A DNA stretch of 64,000 nucleotides from Flagellimonas chongwuensis (GCF_013376415.1 NZ_WYET01000012.1:1-64000), one strand, 5' to 3'; counted from the stretch's first letter, positions 32,682-42,900 are shown. The notes: generated from the letters alone by a model not told the origin. Numbers and translations: made by a program.

Positions 32682-33322
32682 GTTCTTCCAGTATATGCTG
32701 CATCCCAGAAATGGTACTCCAAATGTGAGGCATGGATAAAGGCTTCGGTCATTCTGGCCCTTGTTACGGGAGTGGCACGTTCTGCAGCAAGGTCACATAT
32801 CATGATTGCGCGTTGTACACTATCTGAAAATTCCTCCCCACCGTAGGTGTCGATCCAACGTTGGTACGGGTTATTGACGGTTTGTTGTCCCTTGTATATG
32901 TGGTCACCTACTTTTTTATAGATCCAAAAACAGGGTAGCGTGGCGGCCATGGCAACTTCTACGGGTTCAAAGGCAGCAGTACTTTTTAAAAAGTGGGTAT
33001 AGTGGTGGCATGCCGGTTGTATTTTACCCTTGTCCGTTACGCCAAAATCCTGAAAATAGGATTCGTGAAGCGCATTTTCAACGACTATGGCACCTTCCGC
33101 AAAACGGAGATAGGCCAATGCATCTCCAATATCATGGGATTTGGCACCTATAAGTGCAAGTGCCCTTCCAAAATGCTCCAGATAAAGCGAATCTTGGGCC
33201 ATATAAAATTGAAATTTGTTTTTGGGCAGGGTACCGTTTCCCAACTCTTGGACAAATGGCATGTCTAGTATAGCGCTATATTTTTCATCGATTTTTTTCC
33301 AAGCCTGTTCAGTCCATTTCAT
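32672..33322 (-). CDS. tenA: Thiaminase II / aminopyrimidine aminohydrolase TenA
   Basis: 216 residues, normal TenA length, all helical. Conserved segments are YMAQDSLYLEHFGRALALIG, HHYTHFLKSTAAFEPVEVAM and LPCFWIYKKVGDHI, then YQRWIDTYGGEEF. The catalytic Cys lies in the IQPACHHY segment. The enzyme hydrolyses aminopyrimidine breakdown products of thiamine to hydroxymethylpyrimidine for salvage. It overlaps thiD by 14 bases and the HAD gene by 10, showing tight translational coupling in the thi operon. Confidence 0.93.
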   Translation of the reverse strand: MKWTEQAWKKIDEKYSAILDMPFVQELGNGTLPKNKFQFYMAQDSLYLEHFGRALALIGAKSHDIGDALAYLRFAEGAIVVENALHESYFQDFGVTDKGKIQPACHHYTHFLKSTAAFEPVEVAMAATLPCFWIYKKVGDHIYKGQQTVNNPYQRWIDTYGGEEFSDSVQRAIMICDLAAERATPVTRARMTEAFIHASHLEYHFWDAAYTGRTWN

Positions 33323-34142
33323 TTTTAATCATTTTTTGAGGGTTGAAAAAGTGGTTCAAGGGGCCGTTTCCTTTTCCGGTCTGTACATTTTTTCCACTGT
33401 AAATGGCGTTGTATACATAACTTTGGGCAACATCCACGGATTCAAATAGGGTTTTGCCCTGTGCCAATAGGGAGGCAATTGCAGAAGATAGGGTACAGCC
33501 AGAACCATGTGTATTGTTCGTTCTTATTTTTTTCGTTTCAAAGGAGTGGCACCGATTGTTCGGGTCGAAAAACAAGGAGGTAATATTTGTCGTTTCCTGA
33601 TGTCCTCCTTTCATGAGGATACTGTTGCAACCCAGTTCTTTGATTTGTTTTCCGGCAATTCTCATTTCTTCCAATGTCTTCACGTTCATATTGGCCAAGA
33701 TGGCTGCTTCATCCATATTTGGTGTAATGACCGTTGCGATGGGGATCAATTGCTCTATCAGGGCATTTATTGAATCTTCTTCGATAAGCCGATGCCCACT
33801 GGTGGCCACCATGACCGGGTCTAATACGATGGGTACCGCGTCGTATTTTTTTAAGGTACTCGTTATGCTTTCCACTAATTCCGGGGTGTGTACCATTCCT
33901 ATTTTTATGGCAGCAGGCATTATATCCTCCATAACCGCTTCGATTTGATCCTCAACAGCTTCCAATGGTATGGGATAGATGTTCCGTACACCTTGCGTGT
34001 TCTGAACGGGCAGGGCCGTTAGCACTGTCGTGGCATAACAGCCCAGAGCCGATATTGTTTTGATATCTGCATGGATACCAGCTCCACCGCTTCCATCAAA
34101 ACCGGCAATGGACAAAACTGAAGGATAAGTATATTTCTTCAT
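33309..34142 (-). CDS. thiD: Hydroxymethylpyrimidine/phosphomethylpyrimidine kinase ThiD
   Basis: 277 residues from the start at 34142 (MKKYTYPSVLSIAGFDGSGG), which makes an ATGA overlap with the thiE stop; the frame itself runs open to 34199. The ribokinase-like signature SIAGFDGSGGAGIHADIKT is at the N-terminus, and LDPVMVATSGHRL and NTHGSGCTLSSAIAS complete the active site. ThiD phosphorylates hydroxymethylpyrimidine twice, giving the pyrophosphate used by ThiE. Third gene of the TPP-riboswitch operon. Confidence 0.95.
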   Translation of the reverse strand: MKKYTYPSVLSIAGFDGSGGAGIHADIKTISALGCYATTVLTALPVQNTQGVRNIYPIPLEAVEDQIEAVMEDIMPAAIKIGMVHTPELVESITSTLKKYDAVPIVLDPVMVATSGHRLIEEDSINALIEQLIPIATVITPNMDEAAILANMNVKTLEEMRIAGKQIKELGCNSILMKGGHQETTNITSLFFDPNNRCHSFETKKIRTNNTHGSGCTLSSAIASLLAQGKTLFESVDVAQSYVYNAIYSGKNVQTGKGNGPLNHFFNPQKMIKNEMD

Positions 34143-34777
34143 TTTTCTATGGTATTTTTTAGTTGATAAGCCGCCTTCATGGGGTCGTCCGCCCCGCATA
34201 TGGCAGATACTACGGCTATGCAGTCCGCCCCGGCCCGGAAAACGGCCTTGGTATTGTTCATATGGATATTACCGATGGCAACCAGTGGCTTTGTTGTCAA
34301 TTGTCGGATTTTTGATATACCCTCTAGGCCCCATTCCGTCACGGTGTCCGTTTTTGTATCGGTCCTAAATACAGGGCTAATCGCAAGGTAGTCGGATACC
34401 ATTGTTTGCACATTTTCCAGTTGCTTTAAATACTCTATTGAATATCCGATCAGCTTGTCCTCAAAACCGGCTCGTTGTCTCAATACCGTGGGCCGGGTAT
34501 CCGTATTGCCCACATGAATGCCAGAAGCACCAGCTACGCTGGCCACTTTTGGGTTATCATTGATAATCAATGGCACACCATATTTTTCTGTGATATCCTT
34601 TAATCGTTTTGCCCTTTCCAAGAATAGGGGCTCAGATAATTGCTTCTCACGCAATTGGATAATATCAACACCTCCTTGAATAGCCTGTTCCGCTACTTGC
34701 AACATGTCTTTTCCACGGCAAGCATCTTCCGAGATGACCAAATACAATCGGTATGGGAATAGGGAATGTACCTTCAC
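34139..34777 (-). CDS. thiE: Thiamine phosphate synthase ThiE
   Basis: 212 residues, a TIM barrel. Conserved pieces are DIIQLREKQLSEPLF, LIINDNPKVASVAGASGIHVG and the phosphate-binding PLVAIGNIHMNNTKAV / ADCIAVVSAI. The enzyme joins hydroxymethylpyrimidine pyrophosphate and thiazole phosphate into thiamine phosphate. Its start overlaps the thiM stop by four bases (ATGA type), as does its stop with thiD. Confidence 0.95.
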   Translation of the reverse strand: MKVHSLFPYRLYLVISEDACRGKDMLQVAEQAIQGGVDIIQLREKQLSEPLFLERAKRLKDITEKYGVPLIINDNPKVASVAGASGIHVGNTDTRPTVLRQRAGFEDKLIGYSIEYLKQLENVQTMVSDYLAISPVFRTDTKTDTVTEWGLEGISKIRQLTTKPLVAIGNIHMNNTKAVFRAGADCIAVVSAICGADDPMKAAYQLKNTIEK

Positions 34778-35577
34778 TGTTTTGATATTCTGATATGGTC
34801 GTAAAACTCTTTTTCCGAAAGATTATGAAGTTTGTCTATGAGTTTTAGCTGAAGACTACCGGGTCCATCCGCCTGTTCTGCCGATAGTTCTCCTGCTATG
34901 CCCAGCAAAGCCATTGCTGCCGTTACTCCTTCGGTTTTATCGTCCACAACACCCATAAAAGCCCCTATAAGTGCGGATGCGGTGCAACCCATTCCCGTCA
35001 CTTTGGTCATTAAAGGATGTCCGTTTTTTACAAAAACAGTTTGAGTGCCGTTTACGATGATATCCGTTTCACCGGAAATGCATACCAAAGTTTCATGTTG
35101 AATGGCCAATCCGATAGCAGCGTTTACTGCCTCGCTGCTGTCGGCCGTGCTGTCTACTCCTTTAGTAGCCACTTCGTTGGTTTGGGCCAATGCCATGATC
35201 TCAGAGGCATTACCTTTGACCACGATTGGTTTGAACGCTAACAGTTGTTGCAGGATTTTATCCCTGAACGGGGTAGCCCCGGCACCAACAGGGTCCAATA
35301 CCCATGGTTTGCCCAATTTATGTGAGGTCTCGGCAGCCAAAAGCATGGTTTCAGACCAATATTCATCCAAGGTGCCAATATTGATGACCGATGCATGGGC
35401 AAGGGCTACCATATCGGGTACCTCGGATTTTGCATGGGCCATAATAGGGGATGCACCTGCCGCCAAAAGGGCATTGGCCGTATTGTTCATCACAACATAG
35501 TTGGTGATATTATGTACCAAAGGAGATTTTGATCTTACGGATTCGATGTGTTTCCAGAGAATTTTTTCCATTACCAT
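34774..35577 (-). CDS. thiM: Hydroxyethylthiazole kinase ThiM
   Basis: 267 residues. ThiM motifs are HNITNYVVMNNTANALLAAGASPIM at the N-terminus, WVLDPVGAGATPFR, and the P-loop-like TKVTGMGCTASALIGAF. It phosphorylates the thiazole alcohol from thiamine breakdown, so with ThiD and TenA this operon is built for salvage; thiC and thiG of de novo synthesis are not in the window. First gene of the operon, 80-160 bases behind the TPP riboswitch. MEKILWKHIES, two residues in, is an alternative start. Confidence 0.95.
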   Translation of the reverse strand: MVMEKILWKHIESVRSKSPLVHNITNYVVMNNTANALLAAGASPIMAHAKSEVPDMVALAHASVINIGTLDEYWSETMLLAAETSHKLGKPWVLDPVGAGATPFRDKILQQLLAFKPIVVKGNASEIMALAQTNEVATKGVDSTADSSEAVNAAIGLAIQHETLVCISGETDIIVNGTQTVFVKNGHPLMTKVTGMGCTASALIGAFMGVVDDKTEGVTAAMALLGIAGELSAEQADGPGSLQLKLIDKLHNLSEKEFYDHIRISKQ

Positions 35578-35660
35578 TATTGATTTAGATTACAATGGCC
35601 TTAGGTGGAAATCGGAAAACAAAGGAAAGTGACATCACCAGAAAGTGATGCTTGTTTCGC

Positions 35661-35735
35661 TTTTCCCTACGTCGGTGTGAGCCGTATCAGGTTCCAAGGG
35701 ACTCTCTCAATTCTTTTCAGAATACCCCTAAAGCT
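35661..35735 (-). promoter_or_regulatory. TPP riboswitch (THI element)
   Basis: On the minus strand the leader reads TTTAGGGG, then TTGAGAGAGTCCCTTGGAAC, CTGATACGGCTCACACCGACGTAGGGAA. The conserved core elements of the TPP aptamer (GGGG, TGAGA, CCCTT-GAACCTGAT, and the final ACC-GACGTAGGGAA) are present in order. It stands before thiM. In Bacteroidota such riboswitches usually repress by terminating transcription or masking the start when TPP is high. Confidence 0.92.
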
Positions 35736-35904
35736 TTTACAAAGGTACACATAATTAAGAACCTAATTTGAAGTGGTTGCTATCCTTTTTTGATACAAGG
35801 GAATCTTTCATGCACAATTATAACCGTATCCGAAGGGATTTTTATAATGGTCAATACATGAGAGCACTTATTTTTAATTTCGGAGATAAAGAGTAAATCT
35901 CTTT

Positions 35905-36381
35905 CTAAGTATTTTGGAGTGTAAAGGAAGCGGTCAGTCCCACGCTGAAATTTCGTGGTAATTTGTCCACCCCAAAAATAGAGCGTGAATGCACTCCTTT
36001 TTCTTCGAGCACTTTCACTAAAAGATCCGATGCGCCGTTTACCACAATAGGGGATTCGTCCCAGTTTCCATCAGCTTGAAAATAAGCATCTATATGATTG
36101 AGTCCCACAACTTGGTCGAATCCAATTTTTTCCTCAATTTGGGCTATCACATTTAAAGCGCACAATTCCATGGCTTTGTAGCCATCTTCGGTACTTATCT
36201 CATTTCCCAAACGTCCTTGATATTGATATTCTTCATTATATATGGGAAATTGGATGGCCACATAGGCAATATTTTCTCTGATGTTCACGGAGACATAATT
36301 TCCTCCCGGTGTGGAGACACTGGGCAATTCCAATCCCAATCCCATTAAGTTTTTTTGCAAGTCAATTTTGATGTTCTCCAT
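35905..36381 (-). CDS. RidA (YjgF/YER057c/UK114) family protein
   Basis: 158 residues from the preferred start at 36381 (MENIKIDLQKNLMGLGLELP). The fold segments are VNIRENIAYVAIQFPIYN, YKAMELCALNVIAQIEEKIG and the conserved Arg strand HSRSIFGVDKLPRNFSVGL. This longer RidA-like type (RidA proper is about 128 residues) is often called YjgF/VdlD. RidA hydrolyses reactive enamines from PLP enzymes; the function of this branch is less certain. It lies 151 bases downstream of the TetR gene, with a perfect palindrome in front of it, so it may be a separate transcript. Confidence 0.8.
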   Translation of the reverse strand: MENIKIDLQKNLMGLGLELPSVSTPGGNYVSVNIRENIAYVAIQFPIYNEEYQYQGRLGNEISTEDGYKAMELCALNVIAQIEEKIGFDQVVGLNHIDAYFQADGNWDESPIVVNGASDLLVKVLEEKGVHSRSIFGVDKLPRNFSVGLTASFTLQNT

Positions 36382-36455
36382 TGGTTTTTTATCAAAGTTC
36401 GAGAAAGCATTTTCCAAAGGCTCTTCTTTGCAGGTGAAATATATAAATTCAAAAA

Positions 36456-36473
36456 TAACGGACATATCCGTTA
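36456..36473. promoter_or_regulatory. Palindrome upstream of RidA gene
   Basis: TAACGGA (36456-36462) and TCCGTTA (36467-36473) are perfect inverted copies around CATA, 75 bases upstream of the preferred RidA start. It is a probable operator for an unidentified repressor; it differs from the GAACGAAC sites upstream of the SDR gene. Confidence 0.5.
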
Positions 36474-36532
36474 AGTAGAGCGTTAATGTCCAGTATGTTG
36501 CAAAATGTGCTGTGACCGGTTTTATAAAGGAA

Positions 36533-37111
36533 TTATTCTATTAAGGATAGGGCCAATTTGACCGAGTCATTTAGTTCTTTTTTGTTCCTGTTGATTTTGG
36601 AAACGACCAGCATACCGTTGTAGATGGTAAACAAAAGTGATGCTAGCGATTTTAAATCCTTGCTCTTTTTTATCTGACCTTTTTTTTGACCCTTTTTAAG
36701 GTATTCAAAAAACAGGTTTTCAAAAGCATTTCTATTACTGGTCAAAATTTCGAGACAATTATTATCGTTGGGAACAAGTTCTGTAGTATTGTTTACAGCG
36801 AAACAACCTTTTCTATCGTTGTCGAGCAGCGCCTCGTTTATGGCTTTGTTATAAAGTTCGTAAAACCCGTCTTTTACATTTGAATGGCTATTTAATAAAT
36901 GGGAAATTCCTTCTATACTTTTTCTACGATACAGTTCAAAGGATTTTTTGAAAAGTTGCTCCTTGTCACCATAGGTGTCGTAAAGACTTGCTCTGTTTAT
37001 CCCTAGATGGGTGACCAAATCCTGTATTGAAGTTGCGGAATAGCCTTGTTTCCAAAACAGGTTCATTGCCTTGGTCAAGACTTCTTCCTCATCAAATGAT
37101 TTAACTCTTGG
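36533..37111 (-). CDS. TetR/AcrR family transcriptional regulator
   Basis: 192 residues from the preferred start at 37111 (MPRVKSFDEEEVLTKAMNLF); the open frame reaches 37192. The HTH is YSATSIQDLVTHLGINRASLYDTYGD with the usual K/F-K tail (EQLFKKSFELY), in the DNA-binding position. The ligand domain is helical and unrecognised. It is 84 bases after the SDR gene on the same strand, so it probably regulates that gene through the GAACGAAC repeats 33-79 bases upstream of the SDR start. Confidence 0.85.
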   Translation of the reverse strand, partial: PRVKSFDEEEVLTKAMNLFWKQGYSATSIQDLVTHLGINRASLYDTYGDKEQLFKKSFELYRRKSIEGISHLLNSHSNVKDGFYELYNKAINEALLDNDRKGCFAVNNTTELVPNDNNCLEILTSNRNAFENLFFEYLKKGQKKGQIKKSKDLKSLASLLFTIYNGMLVVSKINRNKKELNDSVKLALSLIE

Positions 37112-37195
37112 CATAAGATAAAATGTGGAAGTGCTGAATCGCACTTCCACAAAATTAACTTCTTGGAACAACCATTCCAAATATTGACGCAAAAA

Positions 37196-37954
37196 TTAGA
37201 CGGCGAATATTGGATTAATATTTAATCCACCATCAACATTATATTCAGCCCCTGTGATAAAAGAAGCCTTGTCAGAGGCCAGAAAAGCTGCTACCTCGGC
37301 AATTTCTTCTGGTTTACCATATCTTTTCAAAGGAATCCGGTTTTGCATCATATCGCCCATTTCCTTTAACTGTTCTTCGGACATTCCGGTTTTGCCGAAT
37401 ATCGGGGTGGCTATCGGGCCTGGATTAAGTGCGTTTATCCTAATTTTTCTTGGAGACAGTTCTGTGGCAGCGGCACGGGTATAAGCATTCAAAGCGGCTT
37501 TGGAAGCACCATAAATGGCGGTATTTGGCATTCCGGTATAGGCATTTATCGATGAAAGGTTGACAATACTGCCACCATCATTTAGAATGGGAAGAAATTT
37601 TTCTATAGTAAAAACAGCTCCCTTGAAATTGATGTCCATCAAATTGTCAAATCCATCTTCGGAGCTTTGGCCTACAGGCATTGGGATAAATATACCTGCG
37701 TTGACGAACAAAATATCAATTTTACCGAACTCATGTGCCACTTGAGCTACGGCCCGGTCAATAGCGGATAAATCCGAGACATCTGCTACAACACCTTTAA
37801 CACCTAATTCTGATGCAGCTGATTCAACTTTTTCAGTTGAACGGCCAGTGATAATAACTGTTGCACCTTCTTCCTTGAACTTTTTGGCTGTGGCGTAACC
37901 GATTCCGCTGTTCCCCCCGGTAATTAAGGAGACTCTACCTTTTAATGTACTCAT
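37196..37954 (-). CDS. Short-chain dehydrogenase/reductase
   Basis: 252 residues, a classical SDR. NAD(P) motif TGGNSGIG is at about residues 13-20; NNAG is replaced by VNAG in ILFVNAGIF; the catalytic Ser is in SIVNLSS, Tyr/Lys in YGASK (about 152-156). Preference between NADH and NADPH is not obvious (TGRSTEK suggests NADPH). It is the first gene of a unit with the TetR regulator, and two near-identical repeats precede it. This SDR/TetR pair is common in flavobacteria; the substrate is unknown. Confidence 0.86.
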   Translation of the reverse strand: MSTLKGRVSLITGGNSGIGYATAKKFKEEGATVIITGRSTEKVESAASELGVKGVVADVSDLSAIDRAVAQVAHEFGKIDILFVNAGIFIPMPVGQSSEDGFDNLMDINFKGAVFTIEKFLPILNDGGSIVNLSSINAYTGMPNTAIYGASKAALNAYTRAAATELSPRKIRINALNPGPIATPIFGKTGMSEEQLKEMGDMMQNRIPLKRYGKPEEIAEVAAFLASDKASFITGAEYNVDGGLNINPIFAV

Positions 37955-37986
37955 TTCTTGTTTTTTTATTAAGATTAATTATATTG

Positions 37987-38033
37987 GAACGAACGTTCTT
38001 GATACAAACGTACGAATAACAGAACGAACATTC
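37987..38033. promoter_or_regulatory. Twin TetR operators upstream of SDR gene
   Basis: GAACGAACGTTC (37987-37998) and GAACGAACATTC (38022-38033) are near-identical 12-mers 35 bases apart, each containing a palindromic AACGTT or near version; CAAACGTACGAAT lies between. The arrangement fits the downstream TetR protein binding in front of the SDR gene. The rest of the 327-base intergenic stretch shows nothing else. Confidence 0.65.
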
Positions 38034-38281
38034 CAAATAAAATAATGAAATATGGATTTTGATGATCAAATAGGCTCTAGAAACATTCTTTTTTATATGT
38101 GTGGGCACCACAGGAAATTTCCATCCTCAATATAAAATCAGATTCAACACTTTTCAAACCCAATGGAACCGGGGACTCCCAATGGTATTAACCTTAAGTT
38201 AATTCACTCTTTTCATTTTGATGACATACTGATCTAGGGGTAATTCTACCTTTCGACCCTCCTATTGGTAAAAGACAAAGT

Positions 38282-39268
38282 ATGGCAATATCCAAGGAGG
38301 ATATCAAATGCGTTCGAAAGCTTTCAGGGGAATTGGACACGGATCAGGATAGATCCATGTTTGAGGTAAACCTGTTGCTCGATGACAATTTAAGGGAACG
38401 CTATCAAGATTATAAATTATTGTGGGAGTGCTATCCCAAAGCTTCCCTTCCACTAAGAAAAGAGCATTTTGCAAAACGGGTTCTGAAAGAAATTTCACAA
38501 GAACCAAAACCTAAGATCATCTTGTTTTCTACTAAAATTAAAGCACTGGTTACCGTTGCAGCTGTGGTATTGATTGGTTTTGGTGTGTTCTTGTTTTCGC
38601 AGAATGAAGAGTCTAGGTACACCAATCATATCATTGCCCAGAACGGGGAAAGGAAGCAAGTGATGCTCCCAGATGGCTCACGAGTCATAGTGAATGCCAA
38701 TTCCGAACTGAAATATCCGGAAGTCTTTACGGATACCGGACGTGATGTTTGGATGGAGGGGGAGGTCTATTTTGAAGTCGTGAAGAATGCCGAACAACCT
38801 TTTACAGTGAACACAAAAGGATTGGAAGTACAAGTATTGGGAACCAAATTTAATGTGAACACAAAGGGTTTGGCAAAAACGGTGTCCTTGGAAAGTGGTA
38901 AGGTTCAAGTGACTTTGGAAGATTCTGGTGATAAAATTCAATTAAGGCCGAACGAAGAACTTTCGTGGAACAAGGAAACCGGAGAAGTGGTAAAGCGCAA
39001 TTTTGATGTCTCCAAGACCACGGCTTGGAAAGACAATATTCTTTTGCTGCATAATATCACCTTGGAAGAAGCACTACTTCCCATCAATGAATTTTACGGT
39101 ATTGAGTTTATGGTTTCCGATAGCCTTGTGGCCCATAAAAAAATCAATGCCGCCTTCGAGGATCAAGATTTAGACCAGTTCATTAAAACATTGGAATTTA
39201 TAGCCGATGTGAAGATTGCAAAAATAGCATCAAAAAAATTTTCTATAGCCCCAAATGATGAAAAGTAA
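38282..39268 (+). CDS. FecR family anti-sigma factor
   Basis: 328 residues. A cytoplasmic N-terminal region of about 85 residues binds sigma factor; one membrane helix follows (IKALVTVAAVVLIGFGVFLF), then the periplasmic FecR domain (GERKQVMLPDGSRVIVNANS, YFEVVKNAEQPFTVNT, VQVLGTKFNVNT) and a C-terminal DUF4974-like STN-interacting domain (LHNITLEEALLPINEFYGI). It senses the SusC-like receptor and releases the sigma factor. Unusually it comes before the sigma gene, overlapping it by 14 bases; the common order is sigma then FecR. It is the first gene of the SusCD locus. Confidence 0.9.
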   Translation: MAISKEDIKCVRKLSGELDTDQDRSMFEVNLLLDDNLRERYQDYKLLWECYPKASLPLRKEHFAKRVLKEISQEPKPKIILFSTKIKALVTVAAVVLIGFGVFLFSQNEESRYTNHIIAQNGERKQVMLPDGSRVIVNANSELKYPEVFTDTGRDVWMEGEVYFEVVKNAEQPFTVNTKGLEVQVLGTKFNVNTKGLAKTVSLESGKVQVTLEDSGDKIQLRPNEELSWNKETGEVVKRNFDVSKTTAWKDNILLLHNITLEEALLPINEFYGIEFMVSDSLVAHKKINAAFEDQDLDQFIKTLEFIADVKIAKIASKKFSIAPNDEK

Positions 39269-39848
39269 GTCTTCTACATATCGGGAGTTGAACCATAAAT
39301 CGGATTTGGAATTGTTCGAATTGATCAAAGAAAGGAACAAAGGGGCACTGGAGACCATCTTCAATAGGTATTATGAAACACTATGCCGTTTTGGAATCAC
39401 TTACGAGAGCGATTTGGATGTGGTTCAGGAAAAGGTTTCCGATGTGTTTATCCAATTATGGAACGCCCACGAGCGTATTCATGAGATCAAAAAGCCAAAA
39501 CCATACCTCTATGTGGTGGTCAAAAATAAACTCATGGAACAGGTATCCTACCAAAAGCTCAAACAAACTTTGGAACAAGCACAGGAGGACGAGTATTACG
39601 CTAGTCCATGTATTGAACAAGAAATCATAGATCAAGAACAACGGGAAATATATGTCAGAAAGATAGAGGGAATCTTAGACCAGATTCCCAAAAAATCCCG
39701 TCAAATCTTTGAGATGAGTAGACTGGATGAACTCAAGTACAAGGAAATCTCGGAGATTCTAGGGGTTTCCATCAAAACGGTGGAAAGCCATATGGCCATA
39801 GCCCTCAAGACCATTAGAAATATGGTAGTGAAAAACAAACAATTTTAA
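39255..39848 (+). CDS. ECF-type RNA polymerase sigma factor (FecI-like)
   Basis: 197 residues. Region 2 is at about 18-85 (FELIKERNKGALETIFNRYY, VVQEKVSDVFIQLWN, PKPYLYVVVKNKL) and region 4 at about 130-190 (IPKKSRQIFEMSRLDELKYK, EISEILGVSIKTVESHM). Its start lies within the last codons of fecR, so translation is coupled. It would activate the SusC/SusD genes 100 bases downstream when the FecR protein is signalled. Confidence 0.9.
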   Translation: MMKSKSSTYRELNHKSDLELFELIKERNKGALETIFNRYYETLCRFGITYESDLDVVQEKVSDVFIQLWNAHERIHEIKKPKPYLYVVVKNKLMEQVSYQKLKQTLEQAQEDEYYASPCIEQEIIDQEQREIYVRKIEGILDQIPKKSRQIFEMSRLDELKYKEISEILGVSIKTVESHMAIALKTIRNMVVKNKQF

Positions 39849-39947
39849 CCCCACAATTAAAATGTATGACTAAACGAACTTTTTAAACCTTAATCAAGAA
39901 ACTAAAGAAAACAATTGAGAACCAATATTTAAACTACTCTTTCAAAA

Positions 39948-42900
39948 ATGAAAAAATTAAACCTCTTAACATTGCTATTGTGTTTGCCACTTTTAGGCCG
40001 AGCAGCTGTTGTTCCCATATCGGCAAGCATATTGGTAAGCACTCAAAATTTTGAAATTATAAACCTTAACCTAAAAAGTGTTGCTTTGGAAAAGGTATTC
40101 GACCTTATTGAAAAGCAAACAGGTAAGAAATTTATTTATGCAGCGGATGCTCAAAACCTGCAACAGCGTATCAGTATTGATGCAAATAAAGTGAACTTGG
40201 AATCTGTATTGGAAGAGCTAAAAAATAAGGCCAATGTAGACTTTAAGGTGACCGAGCAAGGTGTCCTTGTAAAGTTTATCCAAGAACAACGCAGTATTTC
40301 GGGCAAGGTTATTGACGAGGCCGGAGCCCCCATACCGGGGGCCAACGTTTTTGTTGATGGTACGGATTACGGTACGGTATCTGATTTTGATGGAAACTTT
40401 AGCTTGGATATTCCTTCCAACTTCAAGGTATTGTCCATAACCTATATAGGGTATCAAAGACAGGATGTAGATATAGAACAACTCAACAGTGTTACCGTTA
40501 CCCTACTTGAAAGCGCTTCCCAATTGGATGAAATCGTAGTAGTGGGTTATGGTACCGAGGCTAGAAGAAACATCACGGGAGCCATTGCATCGGTTTCTCC
40601 GGAAGAAATCGTAACCCAGCCAAAAGCTAACGTGGTGGAAATGTTGGACGGTCGCTTACCTGGGGTTCAAATCATGAGCGATAACTCTCCAGGGGGAGGA
40701 ACCTCAATCCGGGTTCGGGGTTTCAGTACCATTAACAGTAACGATCCATTGGTGATCATCGATGGCATTCCGGCCTCCAATGGATTAAATGGAATCAATC
40801 CTTCGGATATAGAGACCATCCAAGTTTTGAAAGATGCTGCTTCGGCTTCCATTTATGGATCTCGTGCCGCAAATGGTGTTGTTATCATTACTACTAAAAA
40901 AGGTTCCGATACAAGTGGAGAATATGTAGTTTCTTTTGACGGATATGCAGGCCTTCAGTCGTCTTACAACTTACCAAGAATGCTGAACGCCCAACAATAT
41001 GGCGATTTGTTATGGGAGGCGACCTTAAATGATGGAGGAACTCCTTCCAATGATATTTATGGGAATAATCCCAATCAGGCCGTTATTCCACAATGGTTGG
41101 ATGCCGACCAAACCATTCCAAGTGCAGATGTGGATTGGGTAAATGAAATCATGCAGACCGCTATGATCCAATCGTACAATGTATCCTTGGCAAAAGGCGA
41201 TTCAAAAAACCAGAATTTGTTCTCTCTCGGTTATTATAATCAAGAAGGTTTGATCAAATACACTGGCTTTGAAAGATATTCTGCAAGATTCAATTCAGCT
41301 TATAATATAGGGGATTTCCTTACCATTGGTGAAAATTTCACGGCGAATTACAAAGAGCAAGTTTCGGTTGGCACTAATTCTGCTTTGGGAAGTATTATTC
41401 TTACGGCCATGCAATTTCCATCCATCGTACCTGTAAAGGATATCAATGGAGCATATGCAGGTAATCCGATCAACGATAGCAACAACCCCATGGGTCAGTT
41501 GTATAGGAACAAGGACAACAAACAAAAAAGGGTCCAGGCCTTAGGTAATGTGTATGCCAATCTATATGTAAGTGATTTTACATTTAAAACTTCTTTTGGA
41601 CTCGACTACCAGAACTATAATATCAGAAGTTTCTCCCCAACCTACGATGAGATATTGTCTACCAATAATACCAACTCCTTGACCACATCCAATAACTTTA
41701 ATTATCAGTTTTCCTTTACCAATACATTGAACTATAAAAAGCAGTTTGGCAAGCACAATGTGGATGCATTGATCGGACAGGAGGCCATTGAATACAATTA
41801 CGAAGGGTTCAGTGCTTCGGTAAGTGAATTTTTGTATGAGGACGAAAATTTCAGGTATCTAAGCTTTGGAACGGAAAATATGTTGAACTCGGGAAGCGCC
41901 AACGGGTGGTCACTTAATTCTTACTTTGGAAGGGTTAACTACAATTTTGATGAAAAATACCTTTTCACCGCTACGGTGAGACGTGATGGTAGCTCTAGGT
42001 TCAGTGAGGATAACAGATGGGGTACTTTCCCCGCATTTTCGTTGGGATGGAGATTGGACCGTGAGGACTTTTTCAATCCCAATGGTGTAATTTCCTCTTT
42101 GATGTTACGCGGAAGTTGGGGCCAAACCGGGAATCAAGAGATTTCCAACTACGCCACAGTGGATAGCTACCGTAATAATAACTCGAATTCCAACTATGCC
42201 ATAGATGGCGCACAAGAATCAGTTTACATCGGGCTTACACAATCCCGAATCCCAAATGCAGATTTGAAGTGGGAAACAACCACCCAAACTTCTGTGGGTG
42301 TAGATTTGGGTCTTTTGGAGAACCGATTGAGCATTACTGCTGATTACTATGTGAAAAACACAGACGATATCCTGGTATACAATACCGTGCCATTGACCTA
42401 TGGGGGAACCAACGATGGTCAGTGGGTCAACGATGGAAAAATGAAAAATAGTGGTTTTGAATTGGACATCAACTATAATGATATGGTCGGCGATTTGGGT
42501 TATAACATTGGGATCAACCTGACAGGTTCCAAGAACGAGCTTACCGAATTGAACACTTCTGATTATTTAGGCATTCCAAGTTCATCATTGCACAGTGTAA
42601 ACTTTGACCAGGAAATCTCTAGAAGTGCGGTAGGTGAGCCCATTGCTTCTTTCTACGGCTATGTTGCCGATGGTTTGTTCCAAAGTCAGGCAGAAGTGGA
42701 TAGCTATGGTATGCAACCAAATGCACAACCCGGGGACATCAGGTTTAAAGACGTTGATGGTGATGGCGATGTTGATGCCGATGATAGGACATTCATTGGA
42801 TCTCCACATCCCGATGTCATGTTGGGTCTTAATCTTCAGTTCAACTATAAGGATTTTGATTTGGGAATTCTGTTCAATGGTAGTTTTGGCAACGACACCT

